A stretch of 64,000 bases of DNA from an uncultured Pelagibacteraceae bacterium (GCA_902545945.1 CACCID010000003.1:23109-87108), one strand, 5' to 3'. Positions 31,194 to 45,109 are shown, numbered from the stretch's first letter. Notes: generated by a model from the letters alone, not told the origin. Translations and numbers: made by a program.

Positions 31194-32068
31194 TGAAGGG
31201 AGTTAAGATTATAATTCCAGCAATAGTGTTAATTGCAGTTGTTGTATTTCAATCTTTATTTATTGTTCAAGAAATTAGTCAAGCGATAGTTCTTCAATTT
31301 GGTGATCCAAAAAAAATTGTGAGCAAAGCAGGCCTAAACTTTAAATTACCATTTATTCAAAACGTAGTTTATTTAGATAAAAGAATTTTGAACTTAGACA
31401 ACGATCCAGAAGAAGTAATTGCTGCAGACCAGAAAAGATTAATTGTTGACGCTTTTGCAAGATTTAAAATTGTAGATCCTTTAAAATTCTATATTTCAGT
31501 TGGGAATGAAAGAGTTGCAAGATCAAGACTTTCTACAATCATAAACTCTAGAATAAGAGGTGTATTAGGTACACAAGAATTAGCTACTTTATTGTCAACT
31601 GACAGAGCTAGACAAATGCAAATCATTCAATCTCAAGTAAATGAAGAAGCACAAAATTTTGGAATAAAAATTGTAGATGTAAGAATTAAAAGAGCTGACT
31701 TGCCTCCAGCGAACAGTGAAGCAATTTACAAAAGAATGCAGACTGAAAGGGAGAGGGAAGCAAAAGAGTTTAGAGCACAAGGAGCTGAAATTGCACAAAA
31801 AATTAGATCAACAGCAGATAAAGATGTAACTGTAATTTTAGCTGAAGCAAATAAAAAATCTGAAATTATGAAAGGTGAAGGTGACGGTGAAAGAAATAAA
31901 ATTTTTGCTAATGCCTTTGGAAGAGACCCTCAGTTTTTTGCTTTTTATCGAGCTATGCAGGCCTATGAAAAAGCTCTTATCGGAGGAGAAACATCACTTG
32001 TATTATCTCCTGACAGCGAATTCTTCAAATTTTTTGGTAAATCTATAAAGCCAAACATTAAAAGATAA
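31193..32068 (+). CDS. hflC: SPFH protease-modulator subunit HflC
   Basis: 291 residues with one N-terminal membrane helix (about 5-25) and an SPFH domain (AIVLQFGDPKKIVSKAGLNFKLPF), then the conserved coiled-coil ending RIKRADLPPANSEAIYKRMQTERER and EFRAQGAE. Partner of HflK; both act on FtsH at the inner membrane. Starts one base inside the hflK stop (TAATG), so equal stoichiometry by coupling is likely. Confidence 0.95.
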   Translation: MKGVKIIIPAIVLIAVVVFQSLFIVQEISQAIVLQFGDPKKIVSKAGLNFKLPFIQNVVYLDKRILNLDNDPEEVIAADQKRLIVDAFARFKIVDPLKFYISVGNERVARSRLSTIINSRIRGVLGTQELATLLSTDRARQMQIIQSQVNEEAQNFGIKIVDVRIKRADLPPANSEAIYKRMQTEREREAKEFRAQGAEIAQKIRSTADKDVTVILAEANKKSEIMKGEGDGERNKIFANAFGRDPQFFAFYRAMQAYEKALIGGETSLVLSPDSEFFKFFGKSIKPNIKR

Positions 32069-32080
32069 ACTAGTCGTTTT

Positions 32081-32266
32081 GTGAAAGAGCTTATTACTGC
32101 AGTCGGATTACTTTTTTTCATCGAAGGTCTGTTCCTTGCCATTTTCCCGTCAAGAATTAAAAATATGCTAGAAGCAATCAAGAATACACCTGAAAAAAAC
32201 CTTAGGTCATTTGGTCTGTTTTTTTTGATTATCGGTTTTTTAATAATTTGGTATATGAAAAATTAA
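32081..32266 (+). CDS. DUF2065 two-helix membrane protein
   Basis: 61 residues from a GTG start: two hydrophobic helices (ITAVGLLFFIEGLFLAIFP and FGLFFLIIGFLIIWY) joined by a short basic loop with RSFGL. This is the DUF2065 pattern; members are repeatedly found beside hflK-hflC in proteobacteria, as here, though no activity is established. Twelve bases after hflC, one base before degQ. Confidence 0.85.
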   Translation: MKELITAVGLLFFIEGLFLAIFPSRIKNMLEAIKNTPEKNLRSFGLFFLIIGFLIIWYMKN

Positions 32267-32267
32267 T

Positions 32268-33671
32268 ATGAATATTCTTAAGAAAATATTTTTTGTACTA
32301 TTAATTTTAAATTTTTCATCTATTCAAACTAAAGCAGTTCCAAGTTCTTTTGCTGATTTAGCAGAAAAACTAATGCCGTCAGTTGTTAATATTTCAACTA
32401 CTCAAATAGTGAAAACTACAACTAATCAATTTCCTTTTCAGTTTCCTCCAGGATCACCTTTTGGTGAGATGTTTAAAGATTTTGAACGACCCACTGAGAG
32501 AAAAGCCTCATCTTTAGGATCAGGTTTTATTATAAAAGAAGATGGTATTGTGATTACTAATAATCATGTGATCGCGAATGCTGAAGACATTTTAATACGA
32601 GTGGGCGATAAAGAATATGACGCAGAGGTTATAGGTGCAGACCCATATATGGATCTTGCAGTTTTAAAAATGAAAACAAAAGAGAAATTTAAACCTGTAA
32701 GTTTTGGTGACTCTAGTAAAGCAAGAGTGGGTGACTGGGTTGTAGCCATTGGCAATCCTTTTGGATTAGGAGGAACAGTAACATCCGGTATAATCTCAGC
32801 TAGAAACAGACAGATTGGTTTAACAAGATATGAAGATTTTATTCAAACTGATGCATCGATTAATCAAGGTAATTCGGGTGGCCCGTTATTTAATCTAAAA
32901 GGAGATGTAATTGGAGTTAACACTGCAATTATAGCTCCAGGTCAATCAGGTTCTATCGGAATCGGTTTTGCAATACCGGCGAATGCCGCGTCAAATGTGA
33001 TTGATCAATTAATAAAATTTGGTGAAACAAAAAGAGGTTGGTTGGGAGTAAGAATTCAAGAAGTAACTAAAGAAATAGCTGAAGTCGAAAAACTAAAAAA
33101 ACCTGAGGGAGCCTTGGTTGCAAGTGTAGGACAAAATAGTCCAGCACAAAAGGCTGGGATTAAAGCAGGTGACATTATCTTAGAATTTGATGGAAAAAAA
33201 ATTAATACGATGAAAAAGCTTCCAAACGTTGTTGCAAGCACAGAAGTAGGAAAAAGTGTTGAGCTGAAAATTTGGAGAAACAAAAAATTAATTTCAAAAA
33301 GATTAACTCTTGGAAGACTTGAAACTTCAGAGGAATTTAAAGAGACAAAACCAAAGATTGTCAAAAAGGATGAAGAGATCGAAAGTTTAAAAATAGCTGT
33401 AAGAGAAATAAACGATCAGGATATTTCTTCAAGAAACTTAGATAAGAAAACTAAAGGTGTAGTTATAACAGATATTTCAAACCGAAGCCCTCTCGCAAAT
33501 CTTTTAAGTGTTAATGATATTATTATAGAAGTTCAAAAAACTCCTATTAAATCAGTTGTTGATTTAGAAAAAATAGTTAATAGTATTTTCAAAAGAGGAG
33601 AAAAAAATTTGTTATTAACAATTATTAATCAAAATAATAGAAGACGTTATCTTGGTGTAAAAATAAATTAG
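32268..33671 (+). CDS. degQ: Periplasmic serine protease, DegP/DegQ (HtrA) family
   Basis: 467 residues with a signal peptide (about 1-24), a trypsin-like domain and two PDZ domains (about 265-350 and 385-465). Catalytic triad visible: His100 in TNNHVI, Asp129 in DLAVLK and Ser203 in GNSGGPL. It degrades or chaperones misfolded periplasmic and outer-membrane proteins. Located after hflK-hflC-DUF2065, the common proteobacterial arrangement. The second PDZ ends with the chain, as in DegP/DegQ. Confidence 0.93.
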   Translation: MNILKKIFFVLLILNFSSIQTKAVPSSFADLAEKLMPSVVNISTTQIVKTTTNQFPFQFPPGSPFGEMFKDFERPTERKASSLGSGFIIKEDGIVITNNHVIANAEDILIRVGDKEYDAEVIGADPYMDLAVLKMKTKEKFKPVSFGDSSKARVGDWVVAIGNPFGLGGTVTSGIISARNRQIGLTRYEDFIQTDASINQGNSGGPLFNLKGDVIGVNTAIIAPGQSGSIGIGFAIPANAASNVIDQLIKFGETKRGWLGVRIQEVTKEIAEVEKLKKPEGALVASVGQNSPAQKAGIKAGDIILEFDGKKINTMKKLPNVVASTEVGKSVELKIWRNKKLISKRLTLGRLETSEEFKETKPKIVKKDEEIESLKIAVREINDQDISSRNLDKKTKGVVITDISNRSPLANLLSVNDIIIEVQKTPIKSVVDLEKIVNSIFKRGEKNLLLTIINQNNRRRYLGVKIN

Positions 33672-33673
33672 TT

Positions 33674-34591
33674 TTGTCAAAAAAAATAATTCTCTTAGCA
33701 GGACCAACAGCCTCTGGAAAATCAAAATTAGCCATTCATCTTGCAAAAAAACTAAACGGTGAAATTTTAAATGCAGACAGCATGCAAATTTACAAAGAAT
33801 TTTCCATTTTATCTTCAAGACCTACCAAACATGAAATTAAGAAAGTAAAGCATCATCTTTATGGATTTATATCAGTAAAAAAATATTTTTCTGCAGGAAA
33901 TTGGCTCATCAAAGCAAAGAACAAAATTAAGATTTGTTTAAAAAATAAAAAAGTACCAATAATTGTAGGTGGAACTGGTTTATATTTTAATACTATCACT
34001 AAAGGGATAAGTAAAATTCCTGACATTGATTTAAAAACAAGAGAAAAAGTTAGAAATTTATTTAAAAAATTGGGATACAAAAAGTTCTACGAAAATTTAT
34101 TGATACTAGACCCAAAAATCAAAAATAAAATTTTACCATCTGACTCTCATAGAACACAAAGAGCATATGAAGTAAAACTTAAAACAAAAAAATCATTGCT
34201 TGATTGGATAGCAAACACCAAATCAGATTTTCTCGATTATGATATAAAAAAGATTTTTTTGGATATTCCTAGGGAAGACTTACTTGTAAAAATCTATAAA
34301 AGGACAGAGCAAATGTTCAAGCAAAATTGTATTATGGAGGTTGAAAAATTTAACTCAATTAAGCTAAAGAAGAGCTTTTCGGCTCATAAGTTGATTGGTG
34401 TGCAAGAAATTACAAAATATTTAGATGGAATAATCACTCAAAGTCAATGTAAAGAGCTTATCAATATTAAGACAAGACAATATGCTAAGCGACAAAACAC
34501 GTGGGCTAGAGGGCATATGAAGAACTGGAATAAGATATATTCAAAAAATTTCTCAATTCTTTTAAAAAAATCTTTAAAAGCTGCAAGCTAA
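33674..34591 (+). CDS. miaA: tRNA dimethylallyltransferase
   Basis: Adds the dimethylallyl group to A37 of tRNAs that read U-initial codons. P-loop GPTASGKSKLA at residues 9-19, then LNADSMQIYKE, IIVGGTGLYF and a C-terminal KTRQYAKRQNTWAR that matches the family's tRNA-contact helix. Starts at TTG two bases after degQ. 305 residues, normal length. Confidence 0.95.
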   Translation: MSKKIILLAGPTASGKSKLAIHLAKKLNGEILNADSMQIYKEFSILSSRPTKHEIKKVKHHLYGFISVKKYFSAGNWLIKAKNKIKICLKNKKVPIIVGGTGLYFNTITKGISKIPDIDLKTREKVRNLFKKLGYKKFYENLLILDPKIKNKILPSDSHRTQRAYEVKLKTKKSLLDWIANTKSDFLDYDIKKIFLDIPREDLLVKIYKRTEQMFKQNCIMEVEKFNSIKLKKSFSAHKLIGVQEITKYLDGIITQSQCKELINIKTRQYAKRQNTWARGHMKNWNKIYSKNFSILLKKSLKAAS

Positions 34592-34628
34592 AACTTGACG
34601 ATAAGTATTTCTAGGCTAGATTGTACCA

Positions 34629-36398
34629 ATGCCAAAATTATTGAGTGGAGCAGAAATAGTTTTTAAAGCACTTGAGGACCAAAAAGTTGAGTATATTTTT
34701 GGCTACCCAGGTGGTGCTGTTCTTCCAATTTACGATGAACTAAAAAATCATAAATCAATAAAGCATATTTTGGCAAGACACGAACAAGGTGCGGGTCATG
34801 CTGCAGAGGGTTATGCAAGATCTAGCGGTAAGCCTGGTGTTTTATTAGTTACATCAGGACCTGGAGCAACAAATGCTGTTACCGCTTTAACAGATGCTTA
34901 TATGGACTCTATTCCCATTGTTTGTATTTCAGGACAAGTACCAACACACTTAATTGGAACAGACGCTTTTCAAGAATGTGACACAACAGGAATAACAAGA
35001 CCATGTACAAAACATAATTGGTTGGTGAAAAATGTAAATGACTTGCCAGACATTATGAACCAAGCATTTGAAATCGCAACAACAGGTCGTCCTGGACCAG
35101 TGTTAGTTGATATTCCAAAAGATATTCAATTTAATAAAGGGATTTACAAAGTTAATAAAAAAAAATTAATTAAAAAACTAAACGGCTCTTTATCAAAAAA
35201 ATTAGATTTAAAAGATGTAGACAAGTTTATAGAGATGATCAAACAATCATCGAAGCCTATTTTTTATACAGGTGGTGGAGTTATAAACTCAGGACCTAAA
35301 GCAAGTGAATTATTGAGAGAATTAATTTCTTTAACAGGTTTTCCAATTACTTCAACCTTACAAGGATTAGGAGCTTATCCTGGAGATGATCCGCAATTTT
35401 TAGGAATGCTTGGAATGCACGGAACTTACGAAGCAAATAATGCCATGCATGATTGCGATTTAATGATAAATATTGGCGCGCGATTTGATGATAGAATAAC
35501 AGGAAAGATAGATGAATTTTCTCCTAAGTCTAAAAAGATTCACGTTGATATTGATCCATCCTCTATTGGTAAAAATGTTCAAGTTGATCTAGCAATAACT
35601 AGTGACGTTACTGAATTACTACAAGCTATTATTAAAAGATTTAAAGAAAAAAATAAAAATTTTATTTCTTCAAATAAACAAAAAACAGCAAAGTGGTGGA
35701 CACAAATTGATAAATGGAGAGAAAAAAAATCCTTGAATTTTATTAATAGCAAAGAAACCATTAAGCCACAGCATGCTGTACAGAGATTATATGAATTAAC
35801 AAAAAATCAAGATACATTTATTACAACAGAAGTTGGTCAGCATCAAATGTGGGCTGCACAACATTATAAATTTGATAAACCTAACAGATGGATGACATCT
35901 GGCGGACTCGGGACAATGGGTTATGGTTTACCGGCAGCCATCGGAGTGCAAATTGCTCATCCTGACAAATTAGTTGTAGATATAGCTGGGGAAGCTTCAA
36001 TATTAATGAATATTCAAGAGATGTCCACAGCAATTCAATATAGGCTACCAATAAAAATATTTATTTTAAACAACGAATACATGGGAATGGTGAGACAGTG
36101 GCAAGAGCTTTTACATGACAAAAATTATTCTGAAAGTTATACAGAAGCTTTACCTGACTTTGTAAAACTTGCAGAAGCTTATGGTGCAGTTGGTATAAGA
36201 GCTAGAACACCTGACGAACTAGATGAAAAAATTAAAGAAATGATTTCGACTAATAAACCAGTAATTTTTGATTGTGTAGTAGATAAGGTAGAAAACTGTT
36301 ATCCAATGATACCATCTGGAAAACCTCACAACCAAATGCTTCTAGGTCCTGAAGACGAAAAAGAAGAAGTTTCAGATGAAGGAAAAACTTTAGTTTAA
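34629..36398 (+). CDS. ilvI: Acetolactate synthase, catalytic subunit
   Basis: ThDP-dependent first enzyme of valine, leucine and isoleucine synthesis. Pyr domain with FGYPGGAVLPIYDEL and the activating glutamate at residue 52 in RHEQGAGHAAEGYARS; FAD-associated middle domain; PP domain with GGLGTMGYGLPAAIG and the ThDP/Mg motif. That motif reads AGEAS with Glu455, where most enzymes have AGDAS or DGDGS, followed by ILNNEYMGM. 589 residues. Overlaps the regulatory-subunit start by one base (TAATG). Confidence 0.95.
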   Translation: MPKLLSGAEIVFKALEDQKVEYIFGYPGGAVLPIYDELKNHKSIKHILARHEQGAGHAAEGYARSSGKPGVLLVTSGPGATNAVTALTDAYMDSIPIVCISGQVPTHLIGTDAFQECDTTGITRPCTKHNWLVKNVNDLPDIMNQAFEIATTGRPGPVLVDIPKDIQFNKGIYKVNKKKLIKKLNGSLSKKLDLKDVDKFIEMIKQSSKPIFYTGGGVINSGPKASELLRELISLTGFPITSTLQGLGAYPGDDPQFLGMLGMHGTYEANNAMHDCDLMINIGARFDDRITGKIDEFSPKSKKIHVDIDPSSIGKNVQVDLAITSDVTELLQAIIKRFKEKNKNFISSNKQKTAKWWTQIDKWREKKSLNFINSKETIKPQHAVQRLYELTKNQDTFITTEVGQHQMWAAQHYKFDKPNRWMTSGGLGTMGYGLPAAIGVQIAHPDKLVVDIAGEASILMNIQEMSTAIQYRLPIKIFILNNEYMGMVRQWQELLHDKNYSESYTEALPDFVKLAEAYGAVGIRARTPDELDEKIKEMISTNKPVIFDCVVDKVENCYPMIPSGKPHNQMLLGPEDEKEEVSDEGKTLV

Positions 36399-36949
36399 TG
36401 CCAAAATCAAAATCAGCTTATAGTCAACCAACTAAATTTGGAAAAGAGGATCATCATATAATTGTTGTTTGGGTAGATAACGAAGCTGGAGTTTTGGCTA
36501 GAGTAATTGGTTTATTTTCTGGTAGAGGATATAATATAGAGTCATTAGCGGTTGCTGAGGTAGATAAGAAACAGCATGTTTCTAGAATAACTATTGTAAC
36601 TAAAGGAACACCTGAAGTAATACAGCAAATTAAATTACAATTAGGAAAACTCATACCAGTTCATAAAGTTGCAGATTTTTCAAGAAATGACACTAATATT
36701 ATATTTAAAGAGTTAGCACTTTTTAAACTAGTCGGAACATCTGCAAAGCAAAAAAAAGCTAAACTAATGTGCAAAAAATTTAATCCAATAATTCTAGATA
36801 AAACAAACAAATCCTTCGTTATTCAAGTGACTGCTTTAAGAAGAGATATTGATAAATTAGTTGCAAATTTAAAACCTTTAGGGTTAATTAGCATTTCTAG
36901 AACTGGTGCTGTTGCAATGACTAGAGGAAAAGAAGTTTTTACACAATAG
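36398..36949 (+). CDS. ilvH: Acetolactate synthase, regulatory subunit
   Basis: 183 residues with an ACT domain at 18-90 (VVWVDNEAGVLARVIGLFSGRGYNIESLAVAE), which in this family binds valine for feedback inhibition, and a second small domain (GTSAKQKKAKLM ... SISRTGAVAMTRG). An N-terminal extension of about 18 polar residues precedes the ACT fold. Forms the holoenzyme with the subunit encoded just upstream. Confidence 0.95.
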   Translation: MPKSKSAYSQPTKFGKEDHHIIVVWVDNEAGVLARVIGLFSGRGYNIESLAVAEVDKKQHVSRITIVTKGTPEVIQQIKLQLGKLIPVHKVADFSRNDTNIIFKELALFKLVGTSAKQKKAKLMCKKFNPIILDKTNKSFVIQVTALRRDIDKLVANLKPLGLISISRTGAVAMTRGKEVFTQ

Positions 36950-37978
<1,029 letters not shown>

Positions 37979-38077
37979 CCCAATCTGATTTACTTAAATT
38001 TCGATTAGTTACATAATTATTGCAAATTCTATCTTTGATTGTATTATGAGTAACTTTTGTTTTCAAAAGTTTTAAAT

Positions 38078-40682
<2,605 letters not shown>

Positions 40683-40700
40683 TTTATATTTAATGGTTAG

Positions 40701-41546
40701 ATGTCAGTTAGTAGAGATGATTTTAGTATAGCTTTCCGTTCTGCTCTTTTGCAAAGAGGAGCATCTCAGAAATTTTCAATATTATCTCTAATAATTTTAG
40801 CGTTAATAATTTTTTTTCTAGACGTTTATGGTTTTCAAGTCGTAAAAACTACTAGAAGTATTGTTAATGATTTAGTTTACAGAGTAACTTACCTAGCATC
40901 TACACCAACAAGATTATTTCCAAGCATTAACGAGGGAATTGCAGGTCATTTTAATTTAAAAAAAGAAAATGAAGAATTGAGACAAGTTATAGAAAAGTAC
41001 AAAGCTCTCGATTTAAATCTAGAATATATCTCTAATGAAAATAAAAATTTGAAAAAAGTTTTGGATACTGAAGATGTAGAAAAAGTTTCAAACAAAATTC
41101 TTGCTAAGGTTTTAGTAGACCGCAACAGTCCATTTTTAAAATCAATAATAATAAATAAAGGAAGCAAAGAAGGTATTATTAAAGGAATGCCTGTCACACA
41201 AAATAGATATTTAGTTGGACGTATAGTTGAAACGAATTATTTATCATCAAGAGTACTTCTGCTAAATGATTTAAATAGTAGAATTCCAGTTACTTTTGAT
41301 GAAAAAAGTACTCAAGCAATATTGACTGGAGGTGGAACACGTGAACCCACTTTGTCATACTTACCTGAAGGATATCAATTTGAAGAAGATATAACCGTAT
41401 TTGCTTCTGGAAAAGATGGAATTTTTACCGCAGGCACGCCTATAGGAAAAACAACAGATTACGGAGCAGTAAAGTTATTTGTTGATCCTAATCAATTATC
41501 TTTCGTGACAGTAAATTTAATTAAACCGAGTAAGGAAGTTTTTTAA
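40701..41546 (+). CDS. mreC: Rod-shape protein MreC
   Basis: 281 residues: cytoplasmic N-terminus, one membrane helix (about 26-48), a coiled coil (KKENEELRQVIEKYKALDLN ...) and a double beta-barrel periplasmic domain with GSKEGIIKGMPV. Links MreB filaments in the cytoplasm to PBP2/RodA in the periplasm. Third-base overlap with mreD (TAATG). Confidence 0.93.
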   Translation: MSVSRDDFSIAFRSALLQRGASQKFSILSLIILALIIFFLDVYGFQVVKTTRSIVNDLVYRVTYLASTPTRLFPSINEGIAGHFNLKKENEELRQVIEKYKALDLNLEYISNENKNLKKVLDTEDVEKVSNKILAKVLVDRNSPFLKSIIINKGSKEGIIKGMPVTQNRYLVGRIVETNYLSSRVLLLNDLNSRIPVTFDEKSTQAILTGGGTREPTLSYLPEGYQFEEDITVFASGKDGIFTAGTPIGKTTDYGAVKLFVDPNQLSFVTVNLIKPSKEVF

Positions 41547-42058
41547 TGGCTAAAGGAAATATAATAAATAAGTTATTTGCATCAGGCCCATTAATTTTAT
41601 TATATTATTTATCTATTAGTGAAATTGATACTAATCTAGAAAAATTATTCGAAGTTTTTTCATTAAATTTACAAATTATTATTATTTATTTTTGGATAAT
41701 AAAACGTCCAAATCTCATGGGCACAGGACATATTTTTTTAGTGGGACTAATTAATGATGTAGTAATGGGATTTCCATTGGGTATAAGCTCACTATCTTAT
41801 TTAGTAATTTGTTTTGTTGGCAATTACGTTAGAAATAAAAGTGTTAACACTACAATAGCATCTGACTGGTTCACTTTCTTAATAGCTTTATTGCTTGCTA
41901 ATTTACTTTTCTTCTCTTTGCTAAATAACTTTTCTGAAGTTGCAATCTCTTATTCCAAAATCGGTTATAATACTTTCTTTACCTTATTTCTATTTCCAGT
42001 TTTTTGGTTTTTATTCAATCTATATCAAATAAGTTTTATAGGATCTCAAGATGCTTAG
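41546..42058 (+). CDS. mreD: Rod-shape protein MreD
   Basis: 170 residues with five or six membrane helices and little else; family features are the polar helix segment FLVGLINDVVMGFPLGISSLSYL and a size of about 160-170 residues. Needed with MreC for elongasome function. Its start overlaps the mreC stop by one base and its end overlaps mrdA by 8. Confidence 0.88.
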   Translation: MAKGNIINKLFASGPLILLYYLSISEIDTNLEKLFEVFSLNLQIIIIYFWIIKRPNLMGTGHIFLVGLINDVVMGFPLGISSLSYLVICFVGNYVRNKSVNTTIASDWFTFLIALLLANLLFFSLLNNFSEVAISYSKIGYNTFFTLFLFPVFWFLFNLYQISFIGSQDA

Positions 42059-43985
42059 CCCCGGCTCAGGTAACACAGTCATTAAATCAAAACTTATAAG
42101 CAGAAGAATGTTTTTAATTACAGCTGCAAAAGCTATAGTTATGTTTGGGTTGGTAGGCAGATTAATATCTCTTCAAATTAATCAAGCGACAAAATATAAA
42201 TCCCTATCTGATAAAAATAGATTTAGAGAATGGAAATTAGCACCTGAAAGAGGAGCAATTAAAGATTTCTTTGACATAGAAATTGCCTCAAACGAACCAT
42301 TATATCAAGTTCATTTAGTACCAGAAAATGCAAAGGACTTAGATAATCTATTCGTTAGATTAAAAGCAATTTTAAATATAACAGATAAAAAAGTTTCTTA
42401 CTTAAAAAGAGTTATTAAAAAACAGAAACCTTGGGAGCCAGTAATAGTTTCTGAAAATTTAGACTGGGCTGATTTTTCAAAAATAAATTTATTTCTACAT
42501 GAACTTGAGGGAGTGGAACCAATTGTATCTGTTGCAAGAACTTATCCTGATAATTCTTCAGCTCATATTTTAGGTTACGTATCTCAAATTAGTGCAAAAG
42601 ACTTACAAACAAAAGAGTATCTTCAAGATTTAGCTGTGCCAGGTATGGCTGTAGGAAAAACTGGTTTAGAAAGAAAACTAGATGAACAGATAATCGGAAA
42701 GGTTGGTTATCAAAGATATGAAGTAAATGCTTTTGGTAAAAGAATAAGAGAAATAAAAATTGATCAGGGACAAGCGGGAAAAAATTTCAGAACAACACTT
42801 GATTATGATGTGCAAAAATTTACCGCAGAATTATTAAAAGATAAAGCAGCCGCAGTATGTGTGATGGATGTTTATAATGGAGATATTGTTTCTTTAGTTT
42901 CTTCCCCAACATTTGAACCTAATCAATTTGTTCATGGTTTAGATAAAAAATACTGGAATAGTCTGATTAAAAACGAAAAAAAACCACTAGGTAACAAAGC
43001 ATTATCTGGTTTATACCCTCCTGGATCAACTATTAAAACTTTAGTAGCTTTAAGTGCTTTAGAAAATAAAATTATTAGGCCTTTAGATACTTTTAGATGT
43101 AAAGGGAAAATAGAGCTATACGGTGAAAAATTTCATTGCTGGGAGAAGGATGGCCATGGCATTGTAAATCTTAGAAAAGGAATTCAACGATCTTGCGATG
43201 TTTATTTTTATGAAGTTGCTAGAAAACTTGGTGTAGACCGATTATCTGAAACCGCAAAAAGATTTGGTTTAGGTAAAAAAGTTTTAAGTGATTTTATTGA
43301 AGAAAGATCTGGGGTAGTACCTAATACAAAATGGAAGAAAAAATTTATAGGACAAAATTGGTATTTAGGTGAAACTCTTCACTCAGGTATCGGTCAAGGA
43401 TACTTCCAAAGTACACCTTTACAATTATGTTTAATGACTGCACAAATTGCCAATGGAGGTTTTGAGATTAAACCAAGAATAATCTTTGATGAAAGAAATG
43501 ACAACTTGAGAAAATATTTAAAATATAAAAATGATAATCCGAACGAGCCTCTTCCAACTGACTTACTAGTATCAAATTTTGATTTGAAACCTTTATTTAA
43601 AAACCAAGAACATATTAATCTTATAAAAGATGCCATGTTCTCATCATCGAATGAACCTGGTGGAACTTCTTATAGGCATAGATTGGAAGATCCAAATTTT
43701 ACTTTTGCAGGAAAGACAGGTTCATCTCAGATTAAAAGATTCACAGAAGCACAGCGAGAAGCTGAAGTTAAACAAGAAAGTTTGCCATATAAAGATAGAG
43801 ACCATGCTTTGTTTGTAGCTTTTGCCCCTTATAAAAATCCACAATACGCAATTAGTGTTCTAGTGGAACATGGAGGTTCAGGAGGTAAAGCTGCAGCACC
43901 CATAGCAAAAAAAGTAATCAAAAAGGTTCTAGAAAGACATGAATTGAGAAGAAGTGTAAACAATCAACTAGGAGAGGCTGTTTAA
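42051..43985 (+). CDS. mrdA: Elongation transpeptidase PBP2
   Basis: Class B penicillin-binding protein of 644 residues: short cytoplasmic tail, membrane helix (about 20-38), pedestal domain, then transpeptidase with the active serine in S326-T-I-K329, the second motif SCD (in QRSCDVYFYEVA) and the third motif KTGSSQ. The N-terminal RGAIKDFFDIEIA is usual for the group. Works with RodA in side-wall elongation. Compared with E. coli PBP2 the chain is of similar length. Confidence 0.95.
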   Translation: MLSPGSGNTVIKSKLISRRMFLITAAKAIVMFGLVGRLISLQINQATKYKSLSDKNRFREWKLAPERGAIKDFFDIEIASNEPLYQVHLVPENAKDLDNLFVRLKAILNITDKKVSYLKRVIKKQKPWEPVIVSENLDWADFSKINLFLHELEGVEPIVSVARTYPDNSSAHILGYVSQISAKDLQTKEYLQDLAVPGMAVGKTGLERKLDEQIIGKVGYQRYEVNAFGKRIREIKIDQGQAGKNFRTTLDYDVQKFTAELLKDKAAAVCVMDVYNGDIVSLVSSPTFEPNQFVHGLDKKYWNSLIKNEKKPLGNKALSGLYPPGSTIKTLVALSALENKIIRPLDTFRCKGKIELYGEKFHCWEKDGHGIVNLRKGIQRSCDVYFYEVARKLGVDRLSETAKRFGLGKKVLSDFIEERSGVVPNTKWKKKFIGQNWYLGETLHSGIGQGYFQSTPLQLCLMTAQIANGGFEIKPRIIFDERNDNLRKYLKYKNDNPNEPLPTDLLVSNFDLKPLFKNQEHINLIKDAMFSSSNEPGGTSYRHRLEDPNFTFAGKTGSSQIKRFTEAQREAEVKQESLPYKDRDHALFVAFAPYKNPQYAISVLVEHGGSGGKAAAPIAKKVIKKVLERHELRRSVNNQLGEAV

Positions 43986-45109
43986 TGTTTCAACCAAGAT
44001 CTATTCAGTCATCATTAACTTTAAGAGATAAAATTTTATCAATTGATTATGTTCTAGTATTTTCCATGTTAATTCTTGGTATCACTAGTATGTTTGCAAT
44101 GTATTCAACTGATGGAGGAGAATTCAAATATCACACAAATAGTCACATTCTTCGTTTCTTTGTTTTTTTTGTTATGTTTTTTTTAGTTTCATTAGTGCAA
44201 ATTAGATTTTGGCATGGGACAAGTTATTTAATTTATTTTGTTATATTCATATTATTATTAGGAGTTAAATACTTCGGTTTAACTTCATCAGGATCTAAAA
44301 GATGGTTAGATCTTTATTTTATGAATCTTCAACCCTCTGAATTAATGAAAATTGGCCTAATTTTATTTTTAGCAAAATATTATCATCGTATTTCAATAGA
44401 GAATATAAATAGTATTAGATATTTATTTATTCCAATAACTGTTCTAGTCGCACCAATTATTTTAGTTGCTACTCAACCAGATCTTGGAACCTCAATATTG
44501 ATCGCTGCCGGTGGTGTTGTTGTTGCATGGCTTGCAGGCGTTAGAGCTAAGTTTTTTATGTTCTCCGGAGTAGCAATGATTGCTTTATTGCCAGTAGCGA
44601 TATCTTTTTTAAAACCTTATCAAAAATCTAGAATACTGACCTTTCTAAATCCTGAAAGAGACCCTTTAGGAGCAGGCTATCAAATTATTCAATCAAAGAT
44701 AGCTATTGGATCAGGCGGTTTGTTTGGAAAAGGTTTTCTCAATGGTTCTCAAAGTTACCTAGACTACTTGCCTGAAAAACATACAGATTTTATTTTTACT
44801 TTATTTTCAGAAGAATTTGGTTTTTTTGGCTCACTATTTATCTTGCTATTATACATTATTATCATTTACAGGATTATTAGAACAGGAAATATTACTAGGA
44901 GTAATTTTGGTAAATTATATTGTTATAGTTTTGCTACAGCTTTCTTTTTTTATGTTGTGGTAAATATGATGATGGTTTTAGGTCTATTACCCATTGTGGG
45001 ATCACCATTGCCAATAATGTCATATGGCGGCTCATCTATGATGGCTATCATGTTTGGTTTGGGGATTGTGATGTCTTGCAAGATTTATAAAGACACCCCA
45101 GTCAATTAA
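43985..45109 (+). CDS. rodA: Elongation SEDS glycosyltransferase RodA
   Basis: 374-residue polytopic SEDS protein: GSKRWLDLYFMNLQPSELMK, ATQPDLGTS, FLPEKHTDFIFT-like YLPEKHTDFIFTLFSEEFGF and the terminal LGLLPIVGSPLPIMSYGGSS. The catalytic aspartate region in SEDS enzymes corresponds to the WLDL segment. Partner of PBP2 encoded one base upstream (TAATG overlap), which separates it from the FtsW paralogue in the dcw cluster. Confidence 0.95.
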   Translation: MFQPRSIQSSLTLRDKILSIDYVLVFSMLILGITSMFAMYSTDGGEFKYHTNSHILRFFVFFVMFFLVSLVQIRFWHGTSYLIYFVIFILLLGVKYFGLTSSGSKRWLDLYFMNLQPSELMKIGLILFLAKYYHRISIENINSIRYLFIPITVLVAPIILVATQPDLGTSILIAAGGVVVAWLAGVRAKFFMFSGVAMIALLPVAISFLKPYQKSRILTFLNPERDPLGAGYQIIQSKIAIGSGGLFGKGFLNGSQSYLDYLPEKHTDFIFTLFSEEFGFFGSLFILLLYIIIIYRIIRTGNITRSNFGKLYCYSFATAFFFYVVVNMMMVLGLLPIVGSPLPIMSYGGSSMMAIMFGLGIVMSCKIYKDTPVN

